Positions 1 to 8,365 of a stretch of 32,597 nucleotides of DNA are shown one piece after another. Numbering within the stretch: the stretch's first letter is position 1; every line of letters starts with the position of its first letter. The stretch spans positions 1 to 32,597 of the forward strand of contig JAFRJJ010000006.1 in NCBI GenBank assembly GCA_017432325.1, given 5' to 3'. This DNA is from Solobacterium sp. Lineage in GTDB: Bacteria; Bacillota_I; Bacilli_A; Erysipelotrichales; Erysipelotrichaceae. The translations under genes were made by a program, and so were the position numbers. Below the pieces are notes generated by a model. That model worked only from the letters and a program-made list of their open reading frames with translations, was not told the DNA's origin and did not search any database.

Positions 1-99
1 GATATCTGGAACTGGTATCCAATGGTTGTTTGAAGAGCCGTATGCGGGAAAATCGCACGTACGGTTCTGTGAGGGGCGGCAGGCAGGCCTTTCACTTAC
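1..99 (+). mobile_element. 3' end of a group II intron (domains V and VI), left-truncated by the window
   Basis: Domain V is recognisable at 35-67. The outer helix 35-42 (GAGCCGTA, with the catalytic AGC triad at 36-38) pairs fully with 60-67, allowing one G-U pair. An inner helix 43-47/53-57 carries a short purine loop, and the two-base CG bulge sits at 58-59 on the 3' strand. A second hairpin, 69-77 with 87-95, fits domain VI. The intron should end in AY, so the AC at 98-99 is the likely 3' splice site. In the simplest fold domain VI shows no obvious bulged branch-point adenosine. The reverse transcriptase ORF and domains I-IV would lie to the left. Being on the + strand just before an exporter gene, it could be spliced from that mRNA. 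Confidence 0.8.
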
Positions 100-111
100 A
101 CAATGTTTATG

Positions 112-139
112 AAAGGAGTGTCGAGCATGCCTACTCGAC
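112..139 (+). promoter_or_regulatory. Ribosome binding site and start-codon hairpin of the ABC exporter
   Basis: AAAGGAG at 112-118 lies 8 nt before ATG 127 and decides the start. A perfect 6-bp inverted repeat, GTCGAG 120-125 and CTCGAC 134-139, places the start codon at the edge of its 8-nt loop. It may tune translation; this is inference. Confidence 0.45.
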
Positions 140-3100
140 GAAGACTGATGCTTCAGATCAAGGATATATGCAAGGAATACCGTACCGGGCCGCTGGTCCA
201 GAAAGCTCTGGACCATGTCAGCCTTAATCTGCGGGATAACGAGTTCGTTGCGATACTCGGCCCCAGCGGTTCGGGAAAGACGACCTTATTGAATATTATC
301 GGCGGCCTGGATCGTTATGATTCAGGTGATTTGGTCATTAACGGGATCTCCACCAGAAAATACAAAGACCGTGACTGGGACTCCTACAGGAATCACACGA
401 TCGGCTTCGTATTCCAGAGTTATAACCTGATCGCGCATCAGACAGTTCTTTCCAATGTTGAACTGGCGCTGACGATCGGCGGTATTTCCAGAAATGAGCG
501 CAGACAGAGAGCTGCCGAAGCGCTGACCAAGGTGGGACTGGGAGACCAGCTCCATAAGAAACCGTCCCAGATGTCGGGCGGCCAGATGCAGAGAGTCGCG
601 ATTGCCAGAGCGCTCGTCAATGACCCGGATATCCTGCTGGCGGATGAACCGACCGGAGCGCTGGACTCGGAAACGAGCATCCAGGTCATGGATCTGCTGA
701 AGGAAGTTGCCAAGGACCGTCTTGTCGTTATGGTCACCCATAACCCGGAACTGGCAGAACAGTATGCGACAAGGATCGTCAACCTGAAGGACGGCCGTAT
801 CACCGGTGATTCCGACCCGCTGATCATTGATGAAGATCTGCAGGAACCGCCTGTACATAAGAATCTCGGCAAGGCATCCATGTCATTCCTGACTGCGCTG
901 GCACTGAGCTTCAACAACCTGAAGACAAAACTGACCAGAACGATCCTGGTTGCTTTTGCCGGTTCGATCGGCATCATCGGCATTGCCTCGATCCTGTCAC
1001 TGTCGACCGGCGTCAACAAGTATATCGAGGATGTCCAGGAAGAGACGCTCCTGGAGTATCCGCTGGAGATCCAGAATGCCGGTATTTCACTGTCCTCGTT
1101 TATCGAGGTGCCGGAAAAACCGGATGAAGAAGAGGAAGAAAAAGTCCAGAAGAACGTGACGGAGCGCAGAGTTGCTTCAAGTATCTTTTCACGTGTTTCT
1201 TCCAATGACCTGGCTTCCCTGAAGACTTATTTTGAAAGCGATGAATGCGATATCCGCAATTACGCGAAAGCCATAGAATACTCATATAATGTCACACCAT
1301 TGATCTACAGGCTGGAAGGGGATCAGATCTACCAGATCAACCCGGACCAGTCGATGGGTACGCTCGGATTCGGCGGCGGAACATTCTTCTCATCGCAGTT
1401 TTCCGCGAATATCTTCCAGCCTCTGCCGTATGATAAGTCACTGTATATCAATTCATATGATCTGAAAGCCGGACACTGGCCGAACAATAACCAGGAAGCA
1501 GTGCTCGTCTTGTCACAGACAGGACGCATTACAGATACGGTACTGTACAGCCTCGGTCTGAAAGACATGGCGGAAATGCAGGACATGCTGAATAAATTCG
1601 CTGCCGGGGAAGACGTTGAAGAATCCAAAGATCCGCTGCTGGAACTGGATTACGAGGACTTTATCGGTCTTACCTTCAAACATGTCTTCAGCAGTGACAA
1701 ATATGTTTATGATGATGAATATGATGTCTGGAAGAACAAATCTGACGATAAGGTCTATATGCGCGACCTTATCAGCAAAAGCAATGATCTGACGATCGCC
1801 GGTGTCGTGATGCGCAAGGAAGACGCAACCACTTCCGTGCTGATCCCCGGATCAGTCTATTATCCCTATGATCTGACGATGGATATCATGGACTATGCGG
1901 CAGGAAGCACGATCGTACGTTCGCAGATGAGTGATTCCGGCATGGATGTCTTTACGGGAAGCCCGTTCAATGAAGACAGGGAAGACAGTTCCCTGAACCT
2001 GGAAACACTGTTCAGCGTCGATGTTGACGCATTGAACAGGGTATTCTCCTTTGATGCCAGCAAGCTTCAGATCGATACATCCGCATTCTCGGATATGGAT
2101 ATGAGTGATCTGGACCTGTCCAACATGGATATGTCAGCCCTGTCGGACGCTGTGCCTGCATTCAATGAAGAGGACTTTGCGGACCTGCTGTCCAATATCA
2201 ACATCAAAGTCAACCAGGAACAGCTGATGGAGATGTTCAGAAGCATCCTGGAAGGCTACAGCGAATATGCCCGGTCGGACACTTCGACAGACTATACAAA
2301 ACTGCCTGACGCGATCAGGAAGTACCTGGAAGAAGATGAGACACGGGAGTATCTCCGGAGCATCCTGTCGGAACTGATCACAACAAAGAATATCGATCAG
2401 ATCACGGAAGAACAGATCACGGAGCTGGTGGCAGTCGTCATGTCAGGCTACCAGGAATATGTGATCGTCAATGAGCTGGATCCTGAAAACTTCAACGAGA
2501 ATCTTGCGGCATATCTGCAGACCGAAGAAGCCTCCCAGCTGATCCGTGAACAGACAGCGAAGATCGCCGCGGCATTCGCGGAGGTGGAGATCACGGATGA
2601 AGAGATCCAAAAGATCATCTCGGACATTACGGAAAACTACGAAGCCTATGCCGAGCAGAATGAACTGCCGGAGCCCGATAAGATCATCCAGGCATTCACT
2701 GACTATCTGCAGTCGGATGAAGGAAAACAGAAGATCTCCGAGGGAATCGAGAAATCCGTCAATACAGAGGAGATCGCCCAGCAGTTCGGCGCAGCTATGG
2801 CGGATATGTTCACGGAATTCGGAGAGAACCTTGCCGCAGCCATCGGAAAGATGATGACGGATGTGATCTCACAGCTGACGACAAAGATCACGGATGCCAT
2901 GACGACTGCGATGAAGTCGCTTGCCGACAACATGAACGATGCCTTCAGCATCCATCCTGAGGAGTTCGCGAAAGCGATCTCAATGAACATGGATGAACAG
3001 CAGCTCCAGGAACTGCTCTCATCACTCATGTCCAAGGAACAGGCTTCCTATGAAGGAAACCTGAGAACACTTGGATACGCGGAAATCAGAAAGCCGTACG

Positions 3101-3666
3101 CCATTACGATCTACCCCAGGAACTTCGAAAGCAAGGAACATATCACGGATATCCTGGACAACTACAACCAGCGGATGAAGGATACCGGACAGGATGAAAA
3201 GGTCATCAACTATACCGATACGGTGGGACTCCTGATGTCATCCGTCACCGATATCATCAATGCCATCAGCTATGTGCTGATCGCCTTTGTGGCCATCTCT
3301 CTGGTCGTATCTTCGATCATGATCGGTGTCATCACATACATCAGCGTACTTGAGAGAAGAAAAGAGATCGGTATCCTGCGCGCGATCGGTGCTTCCAAGC
3401 GGAACGTTTCCTCGGTATTCAACGCGGAAACATTCATCATCGGTCTCCTGGCGGGTATCTTCGGCATCGTGATCACAGAGCTCCTGCTGATCCCGGGAAA
3501 TGCGCTGATCAGGCATTTCACGGATGCCAATGTCGTGGCGCAGCTGCCTTACAATGCGGCTGTCATACTCGTCATCCTGAGCGTGATCCTGACGATGATC
3601 GGCGGACTGATCCCTTCCAGGAAAGCAGCCAAGAGCGATCCGGTAACTGCTCTGAGAACAGAATAA
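127..3666 (+). CDS. MacB-like ABC transporter, fused ATPase and FtsX-type permease with a giant extracytoplasmic domain
   Basis: Predicted 1179-residue fusion of an ATPase and a permease. The N-terminal ATPase has Walker A GPSGSGKT (about residues 45-52), signature MSGGQMQRVAIARA, Walker B ILLADEPTGALD and the H-loop MVTHN, typical of the LolD/MacB branch. One membrane helix follows (about 265-290), then roughly 700 extracytoplasmic residues, then three C-terminal helices with the FtsX-type ERRKEIGILRAIGAS motif. This is the four-helix MacB/type VII layout, in which ATP hydrolysis drives mechanical work outside the membrane. It is much longer than MacB (about 650 residues). The extra length is acidic, helical and partly repetitive. 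Start 127 is chosen by the ribosome site at 112-118; family similarity really begins at Met 8 (base 148). It stands alone between an intron end and a terminator. Substrate unknown; an antimicrobial-peptide or envelope role is possible but not shown. Confidence 0.85.
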   Translation: MPTRRRLMLQIKDICKEYRTGPLVQKALDHVSLNLRDNEFVAILGPSGSGKTTLLNIIGGLDRYDSGDLVINGISTRKYKDRDWDSYRNHTIGFVFQSYNLIAHQTVLSNVELALTIGGISRNERRQRAAEALTKVGLGDQLHKKPSQMSGGQMQRVAIARALVNDPDILLADEPTGALDSETSIQVMDLLKEVAKDRLVVMVTHNPELAEQYATRIVNLKDGRITGDSDPLIIDEDLQEPPVHKNLGKASMSFLTALALSFNNLKTKLTRTILVAFAGSIGIIGIASILSLSTGVNKYIEDVQEETLLEYPLEIQNAGISLSSFIEVPEKPDEEEEEKVQKNVTERRVASSIFSRVSSNDLASLKTYFESDECDIRNYAKAIEYSYNVTPLIYRLEGDQIYQINPDQSMGTLGFGGGTFFSSQFSANIFQPLPYDKSLYINSYDLKAGHWPNNNQEAVLVLSQTGRITDTVLYSLGLKDMAEMQDMLNKFAAGEDVEESKDPLLELDYEDFIGLTFKHVFSSDKYVYDDEYDVWKNKSDDKVYMRDLISKSNDLTIAGVVMRKEDATTSVLIPGSVYYPYDLTMDIMDYAAGSTIVRSQMSDSGMDVFTGSPFNEDREDSSLNLETLFSVDVDALNRVFSFDASKLQIDTSAFSDMDMSDLDLSNMDMSALSDAVPAFNEEDFADLLSNINIKVNQEQLMEMFRSILEGYSEYARSDTSTDYTKLPDAIRKYLEEDETREYLRSILSELITTKNIDQITEEQITELVAVVMSGYQEYVIVNELDPENFNENLAAYLQTEEASQLIREQTAKIAAAFAEVEITDEEIQKIISDITENYEAYAEQNELPEPDKIIQAFTDYLQSDEGKQKISEGIEKSVNTEEIAQQFGAAMADMFTEFGENLAAAIGKMMTDVISQLTTKITDAMTTAMKSLADNMNDAFSIHPEEFAKAISMNMDEQQLQELLSSLMSKEQASYEGNLRTLGYAEIRKPYAITIYPRNFESKEHITDILDNYNQRMKDTGQDEKVINYTDTVGLLMSSVTDIINAISYVLIAFVAISLVVSSIMIGVITYISVLERRKEIGILRAIGASKRNVSSVFNAETFIIGLLAGIFGIVITELLLIPGNALIRHFTDANVVAQLPYNAAVILVILSVILTMIGGLIPSRKAAKSDPVTALRTE
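2209..2757 (+). repeat. Three tandem ~60-codon helical repeats inside the ABC exporter
   Basis: Units begin at 2209, 2401 and 2590 (64, 63 and 56 codons; residues about 695-877). Each starts [VI][NT]xE[QE][LI], has a Y-x-x-Y pair (GYSEY, GYQEY, NYEAY), then a [KAD]YL plus acidic stretch (KYLEED, AYLQTE, DYLQSD). A fourth, weaker start (VNTEEIAQ) follows at 2758. They are protein-level repeats with diverged DNA. Confidence 0.65.
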
Positions 3667-3682
3667 AAATCTTTAAGAATCA

Positions 3683-3713
3683 GGCAGCCTGTATCATACA
3701 GGCTGTCTTTTCT
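3683..3713 (+). terminator. Intrinsic terminator of the ABC exporter gene
   Basis: An 11-bp stem (3683-3693 with 3697-3707, one G-U pair), loop TCA, then TTTTCTT. It lies 16 nt after the stop codon. Confidence 0.85.
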
Positions 3714-3811
3714 TACGGAAAAATGGACACCAAAAGAATTAAGCGCCATAATATCTATGTACGAAAAACATCATGGAATCGTATAAAATAGTAGAAAAGG
3801 AGTACAAGATA

Positions 3812-4111
3812 ATGCTGAATATCAATAAAAGCACTGATGGCAGCAAACTGACTGTTGCATTGGAAGGCAGACTGGATACAAATACTTCCCCTGATCTCGA
3901 AGCATCCCTCCAGGAATCACTGGACGGTGTGACAGAGCTGGTACTGGACCTGGAAAAACTGGACTATATTTCATCCGCAGGCCTGCGTGTTCTTCTGGCT
4001 GCGCATAAGATGATGTCCAAGCAGGGCAGCATGAAGGTCGTCCATGTCAATACGACAGTCATGGAGATCTTTGAGATCACAGGATTCCTGGATATCCTGA
4101 CTGTTGAATAA
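3812..4111 (+). CDS. STAS-domain anti-sigma factor antagonist (RsbV/SpoIIAA-like)
   Basis: A 99-residue stand-alone STAS domain. In this family the protein is a phosphorylation switch: unphosphorylated it binds and neutralises an RsbW-type kinase. The conserved DYISSAGLRVLL segment is at about residues 51-62, and Ser54/Ser55 include the expected phosphorylation site. Start ATG 3812 is chosen because AGGAG (3798-3802) lies 9 nt upstream; an in-frame ATG at 3773 has no ribosome site. A TATAAA box at 3782-3787 may be the -10 element, but no good -35 is visible. It is the first gene of a five-gene operon and runs directly into the phosphatase gene, which suggests that the phosphatase resets it. 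Confidence 0.88.
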   Translation: MLNINKSTDGSKLTVALEGRLDTNTSPDLEASLQESLDGVTELVLDLEKLDYISSAGLRVLLAAHKMMSKQGSMKVVHVNTTVMEIFEITGFLDILTVE

Positions 4112-4124
4112 ACCGGGGAACGGC

Positions 4125-5870
4125 ATGCCGGAGAAAAACATCAGGGAAATGAGTGAGCAGGAGAGAAAGCGTTACTCCCTGGCTTCACGCATATTCCAAT
4201 CAACGATCATCGGATCCATTATCCTCGGGATCACCGCGCTGCTGATCGGCCTGGGAATGTTTTCATACTCATTGGTCAACCAGTACATCTCCGAAGGATT
4301 CAGTCTTTCAGAAAATGCCGCAAGCATTCTGAACCGGACCGTGGATATCAAGCCGCTGAGTGAAGCGGTCATGCAGGAATACCGTGCGCTGCGGGCACAG
4401 GATGAACATACAGAATATGATCCGGAACGATTTTCGTCATTTGCGGAGCGTGAGGATTATCAGACCATCTGTTCCGTACTGTCGGAATACCTGAATTTCG
4501 ATCAGGTGGAATTTGTATATCTTGCCATGTATGACGAAGATAGATCTGCAATGGTATATATCGCTGACCCGGATGAATCGGAAGAACATATGATGCCGGG
4601 TGAGTGGGAAAGCGTCTCGGAAAAAGGAATGAAGAGATTCCTCAACTGGGACGGAACCGGCAGACTGTACGAGATCGACAGAACGGAAAAATACGGCTGG
4701 CTGTGTACGACAGGTGTTCCGTTCAGAGGTGAGGACGGAGCGATCAGGGCATTTGTCCTTACCGATGTATCGCTGGTCAACGTGGTGAACGGCATGAAGT
4801 CATTGTTCTGGCAATATACAGCCGGACTGATCATTATCATGAACCTGTTTGCCTATCTGCTGACGCGGCAGATGAAGAGAACAGTGATCCAGCCGATCGA
4901 CGCGATCTCACAGGCGGCACAGGATTATGTGAAAGACAGACGTGAAGGAAACGATGTTGACGATCACTTCTCAAGTCTGAATATCAAAACAGGCGACGAG
5001 ATCGAAAATCTCAGCTCTGTCATGTCTGATATGGAACGTGACCTGGCTGAGCATGAAGAAGACCTGACCAGGGTCACCGCGGAAAAAGAGCGGATCAATA
5101 CGGAACTCACACTGGCAAACCGCATACAGACAGATATGCTGCCGAATATCTATCCGGCGTTCCCGGAATATTCGGAGTTTGATATCTACGCGTACTCGAA
5201 ACCGGCGAGGGAAGTGGGCGGAGACTTCTATGACTATTTCCTGATCGATCAGGATCATCTCTGCATGGTCATGGCGGATGTTTCCGACAAAGGCATACCG
5301 GCAGCACTGTTCATGATGGCATCCAAGATCATCCTTTCGAACAATGCGATGATGAATATCAGACCGTCCGAGATCCTGAAAAACACGAATGATCTGATCT
5401 GTTCCAACAACCGTGAGGAAATGTTCGTCACGGTATGGCTGGGAATTCTCGAGATCTCTACCGGAAAAGTCACTGCGGCCAATGCCGGGCACGAATATCC
5501 GGCAGTGATGCATGAAAACGGCAGATTCGAACTGATCCAGGACAAGCACGGATTTATTATCGGCGGGATCAGCGGTCTGGAATATCAGGATTATGAGATC
5601 ATGCTGGAACCGGGTTCGAAACTGTTCCTGTATACGGATGGGATCCCTGAGGCGGCAGATGCCGCGTCAGAGCTGTACGGTACAGACCGTATGCTGGACG
5701 CATTGAACAGTGAACCTGGCGCGGATGTCAGGAAACTGATCGAAAACATACAGGACAGCGTCAGCGGATTTGCCGGGAATACCGAGCAGTCCGATGACAT
5801 CACGATGCTGTGTCTTGAATACAAAGGAAAAGAACAGATGCGGGATCAGGCTGAACCGCATCAGAAATGA
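4125..5870 (+). CDS. Membrane-anchored SpoIIE/RsbU-type PP2C phosphatase with extracytoplasmic sensor and HAMP
   Basis: Predicted 581-residue phosphatase that would dephosphorylate a STAS antagonist in response to an outside signal. Order: first membrane helix (about 26-54), an extracytoplasmic sensor of about 175 residues, second helix (about 230-250), HAMP linker, coiled coil (about 300-335) and a PP2C/SpoIIE domain to the end. Metal-binding acidic motifs are intact: GGDFYDY, MADVSDKG, YTDGIPEA and QSDDITM. The start is uncertain: ATG 4125 follows GGGGAA at 4115-4120; a TTG at 4104 overlapping the STAS stop and an ATG at 4149 are alternatives. It is translationally tight with the STAS gene, and the next gene starts 9 nt after its stop. 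The sensor domain is not recognised beyond a general Cache-like look. Confidence 0.85.
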   Translation: MPEKNIREMSEQERKRYSLASRIFQSTIIGSIILGITALLIGLGMFSYSLVNQYISEGFSLSENAASILNRTVDIKPLSEAVMQEYRALRAQDEHTEYDPERFSSFAEREDYQTICSVLSEYLNFDQVEFVYLAMYDEDRSAMVYIADPDESEEHMMPGEWESVSEKGMKRFLNWDGTGRLYEIDRTEKYGWLCTTGVPFRGEDGAIRAFVLTDVSLVNVVNGMKSLFWQYTAGLIIIMNLFAYLLTRQMKRTVIQPIDAISQAAQDYVKDRREGNDVDDHFSSLNIKTGDEIENLSSVMSDMERDLAEHEEDLTRVTAEKERINTELTLANRIQTDMLPNIYPAFPEYSEFDIYAYSKPAREVGGDFYDYFLIDQDHLCMVMADVSDKGIPAALFMMASKIILSNNAMMNIRPSEILKNTNDLICSNNREEMFVTVWLGILEISTGKVTAANAGHEYPAVMHENGRFELIQDKHGFIIGGISGLEYQDYEIMLEPGSKLFLYTDGIPEAADAASELYGTDRMLDALNSEPGADVRKLIENIQDSVSGFAGNTEQSDDITMLCLEYKGKEQMRDQAEPHQK

Positions 5871-5879
5871 GGGATATAT

Positions 5880-7472
5880 ATGCAGGAAGTTAATGGTAGA
5901 TTTGAAGATAACAAACTTCTGATCAATCTGTCGGGGCGGATCGATTCAAACAATTCGCATCAGGCAGAAGATGCGATCAGGCAGCTGATACAGGAAAAAA
6001 CTGCTGTGCCAATCGTGATCGATGCGGAAAATCTGGAATATATTTCAAGTGCCGGCCTGCGTATCCTGCTGCATCTGAAGAAGACAAATCCCGATCTGAT
6101 GATCATCAATGTCAAAACGGATGTATATGACATTCTGGAAATGACGGGATTCACGGAAATGATGACGGTGGAAAAGGCGTACCGTGTGATCTCTGTCGAA
6201 GGCTGTGAAGAGATCGGCAGGGGAGCTAACGGTACGATCTACAGGATCGATGATGACAACATCGTCAAAACATTCCACGATGCCAACGCGCTGGAAGAGA
6301 TCAGGCATGAACGTGAAGTCGCGCGTACTGCCCTGGTTTTAGGTGTCCCTACAGCTATTTCATACGATGTTGTACGCGTCGGCGACAGTTACGGATCGGT
6401 ATTTGAACTCCTGAATGCCAGAAGCTTCTCCAAGATCCTGTCTGATGAACCGGATAAGCTGGACTGGTGCGTCCATGAATACGTGGAACTACTGAAAAAG
6501 ATCCACGGAATCGTCGTGCCGGAAGGTCAGTTCCCGGATCAGCGCGAAACAGCGGTCAAATGGGCACAGTTCATGCAGGACTATCTGCCGGAAGAGACAG
6601 GCAAAAAGCTGCTGAAGCTCGTGGAGGATGTCCCTCAGGACAACCATATGATCCATGGTGACTATCATACAAAGAACCTGCAGCTGCAGGGGGATGAAGT
6701 GCTGCTGATCGACATGGACACACTGGCGGTCGGCCATCCGATCTTTGAGCTCGGCTCCATGTTCAATGCTTTCGTCGGGTTCTCGGAGCTTGATCACAGT
6801 GTGGTCAAAGAATTCCAGGGTTTCGACTATGAAACATCCACAAAATTCTGGCATAAGGTGCTGGCAGCTTATCTTGGTACGAAGAATGAGGACCGGATCA
6901 GGGAAGTCGAAGATAAAGCAAGGATCATCGGTTATACACGTCTGATCAGGCGTTCGATCCGCAGAAACGGGCTGAATGATCCGGAACGCAAAAAAGAGAT
7001 CGATCACTGGACGGAAGAACTGATCGACCTTGTCGGCAAAACCGATACATTGCTGTTCGCCGGAAACGAGCTTGAGATCGACGCAAAGTCGGAAAATCTC
7101 CCGAAGGTCATCTCCTTCATTGAAGAGCGCATGGATGAAGCAGGCTTCTCTCCGAAAGCGATCACCGTGGTGACGCTTGCGGCAGAAGAGATCTTCGTCA
7201 ATATCGCAAGCTACGCGTATGAGAAAGGCAACGGCAAGGCAAAAATCCGTGTTGAAATGGAAGGCGATCCTGTGACAGCGGTCATTACCTTCATCGATCA
7301 GGGAATACCGTTTGATCCGATGGCAAAAGAAGATCCTGATGTATCGCTGCCGGCAGAAGAACGCACGGTAGGCGGACTGGGCATCTTCATGACCAAGAAA
7401 CTGGTCGATGACATGTCCTATGAATACAAAGACGGAGAAAACATTCTGAAGCTTGTCAAAAAGCTTTCATAA
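5880..7472 (+). CDS. Three-module fusion: STAS domain, APH/protein-kinase-like phosphotransferase, RsbW-like HATPase
   Basis: A 530-residue cytoplasmic protein. Residues 1-98 are a complete STAS domain (EYISSAGLRILL at 53-64). Residues about 108-385 have a kinase fold of the aminoglycoside-phosphotransferase type: glycine-rich loop GRGANGTIY (113-121), candidate ATP lysine K130, catalytic HGDYHTKN (259-266) and metal-binding DMD (278-280). Residues about 395-530 are a GHKL/HATPase like RsbW or SpoIIAB: N-box EEIFVNIASYAY (436-447), DQGIPFDP (473-480) and glycine loop GGLGIFM (498-504). RsbW-type ATPases phosphorylate STAS partners, so this chain carries both sides of a partner switch plus a second kinase. 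The middle domain resembles what I recall as the TIGR02172 family. ATG 5880 overlaps a TGAGGG ribosome site that includes the previous stop. No sigma factor is near, so the target is unknown. Confidence 0.85.
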   Translation: MQEVNGRFEDNKLLINLSGRIDSNNSHQAEDAIRQLIQEKTAVPIVIDAENLEYISSAGLRILLHLKKTNPDLMIINVKTDVYDILEMTGFTEMMTVEKAYRVISVEGCEEIGRGANGTIYRIDDDNIVKTFHDANALEEIRHEREVARTALVLGVPTAISYDVVRVGDSYGSVFELLNARSFSKILSDEPDKLDWCVHEYVELLKKIHGIVVPEGQFPDQRETAVKWAQFMQDYLPEETGKKLLKLVEDVPQDNHMIHGDYHTKNLQLQGDEVLLIDMDTLAVGHPIFELGSMFNAFVGFSELDHSVVKEFQGFDYETSTKFWHKVLAAYLGTKNEDRIREVEDKARIIGYTRLIRRSIRRNGLNDPERKKEIDHWTEELIDLVGKTDTLLFAGNELEIDAKSENLPKVISFIEERMDEAGFSPKAITVVTLAAEEIFVNIASYAYEKGNGKAKIRVEMEGDPVTAVITFIDQGIPFDPMAKEDPDVSLPAEERTVGGLGIFMTKKLVDDMSYEYKDGENILKLVKKLS

Positions 7473-7492
7473 GCAACAGAAAGAGAACTGAT

Positions 7493-8365
7493 ATGACTTA
7501 TCCGAAAAAGATCGATCTGCATATTCATACAACTGTATCAGACGGCACAGACACGCCCCAGAAACTTCTGGAGAAAGTCAGGAATGCCGGAATTGACCTG
7601 TTTTCAGTGACGGATCATGATGCGGTTAAGGCAAGCACGATCATTCCGGATCTGCTGAAAGAAGGGGACCCTGAATTTGTATGCGGGGCTGAGTTCTCCT
7701 GTAAAGATGATGACGGCAAGTATCATATCCTCGGATATGATTATGACCCTTCATCACCATCGATCCTGGGGCTGGTCGAGCTTGGACATACATACCGCAT
7801 GAACAAGGTCAATGCGCGCCTGGATTTTCTGAGGGACAGATTCGGTTTCTGGTTTTCGGACGAGGACCTGAAAAAACTGCTCGCCCGGGATAATCCGGGA
7901 AAACCGCACATTGCGAATCTGATGGTAAAGTACGGTTATACAGAGACAAAGGAGATCGCGATCCTGGAGTACATCAACCAGCTTCACTTTCATATGGAGT
8001 ATGTACGTCCGGAAGAGGCGATCGAAGGGATCCTTGACGCAGGCGGCATTCCCGTACTTGCGCATCCGTGTTACGGCAGCGGTGATCAGCTGATCATCGG
8101 TCAGGAAATGGACGAACGTCTGCATAAACTGATGGACATGGGTCTGCAGGGTGTGGAAGCGTTCTACTCCGGTTTTACCGTCAAACTGCAGAATGAGATG
8201 CTTGATTTTGCACAGAAGTATGACCTGTATGTAACTGCCGGAAGTGATTATCACGGCAAAAACAAGATGATCGAGCTCGGAGACAACAACCTGGATACCG
8301 TAGATGATTATCCGGAAGGAATGAAACGGTTCCTGGACGAACTGAATAGGCGGCAGAAATGCTGA
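7493..8365 (+). CDS. PHP-domain metal-dependent phosphoesterase
   Basis: A 290-residue PHP protein, a family of metal-dependent hydrolases that includes histidinol phosphatases and the YciV/RNase AM exonuclease-phosphatases. The metal ligand motifs are all present: DLHIHT (HxH at 10 and 12), VTDHD, GAEFS, LAHPC and a late GSDYHG. Length and motif order fit the YciV-like subgroup better than polymerase-linked PHP domains. The start ATG follows only a weak AGAGAA 20 nt downstream of the partner-switch fusion, so it is probably translated within the same operon. Its 3' end overlaps the next gene by 7 nt (ATGCTGA), suggesting coupled translation. Substrate cannot be read from sequence; a nucleotide or sugar phosphate is possible. 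Confidence 0.85.
   Translation: MTYPKKIDLHIHTTVSDGTDTPQKLLEKVRNAGIDLFSVTDHDAVKASTIIPDLLKEGDPEFVCGAEFSCKDDDGKYHILGYDYDPSSPSILGLVELGHTYRMNKVNARLDFLRDRFGFWFSDEDLKKLLARDNPGKPHIANLMVKYGYTETKEIAILEYINQLHFHMEYVRPEEAIEGILDAGGIPVLAHPCYGSGDQLIIGQEMDERLHKLMDMGLQGVEAFYSGFTVKLQNEMLDFAQKYDLYVTAGSDYHGKNKMIELGDNNLDTVDDYPEGMKRFLDELNRRQKC

Noticed and set aside
322..1205. Antisense frames of 178 and 255 codons within the ABC exporter
   Set aside because: Low-complexity serine/isoleucine-rich shadows of the ATPase domain; the sense frame is certain.
4971..5549. 192-codon minus frame in the SpoIIE gene
   Set aside because: Lies opposite the conserved PP2C motifs; no start signal.
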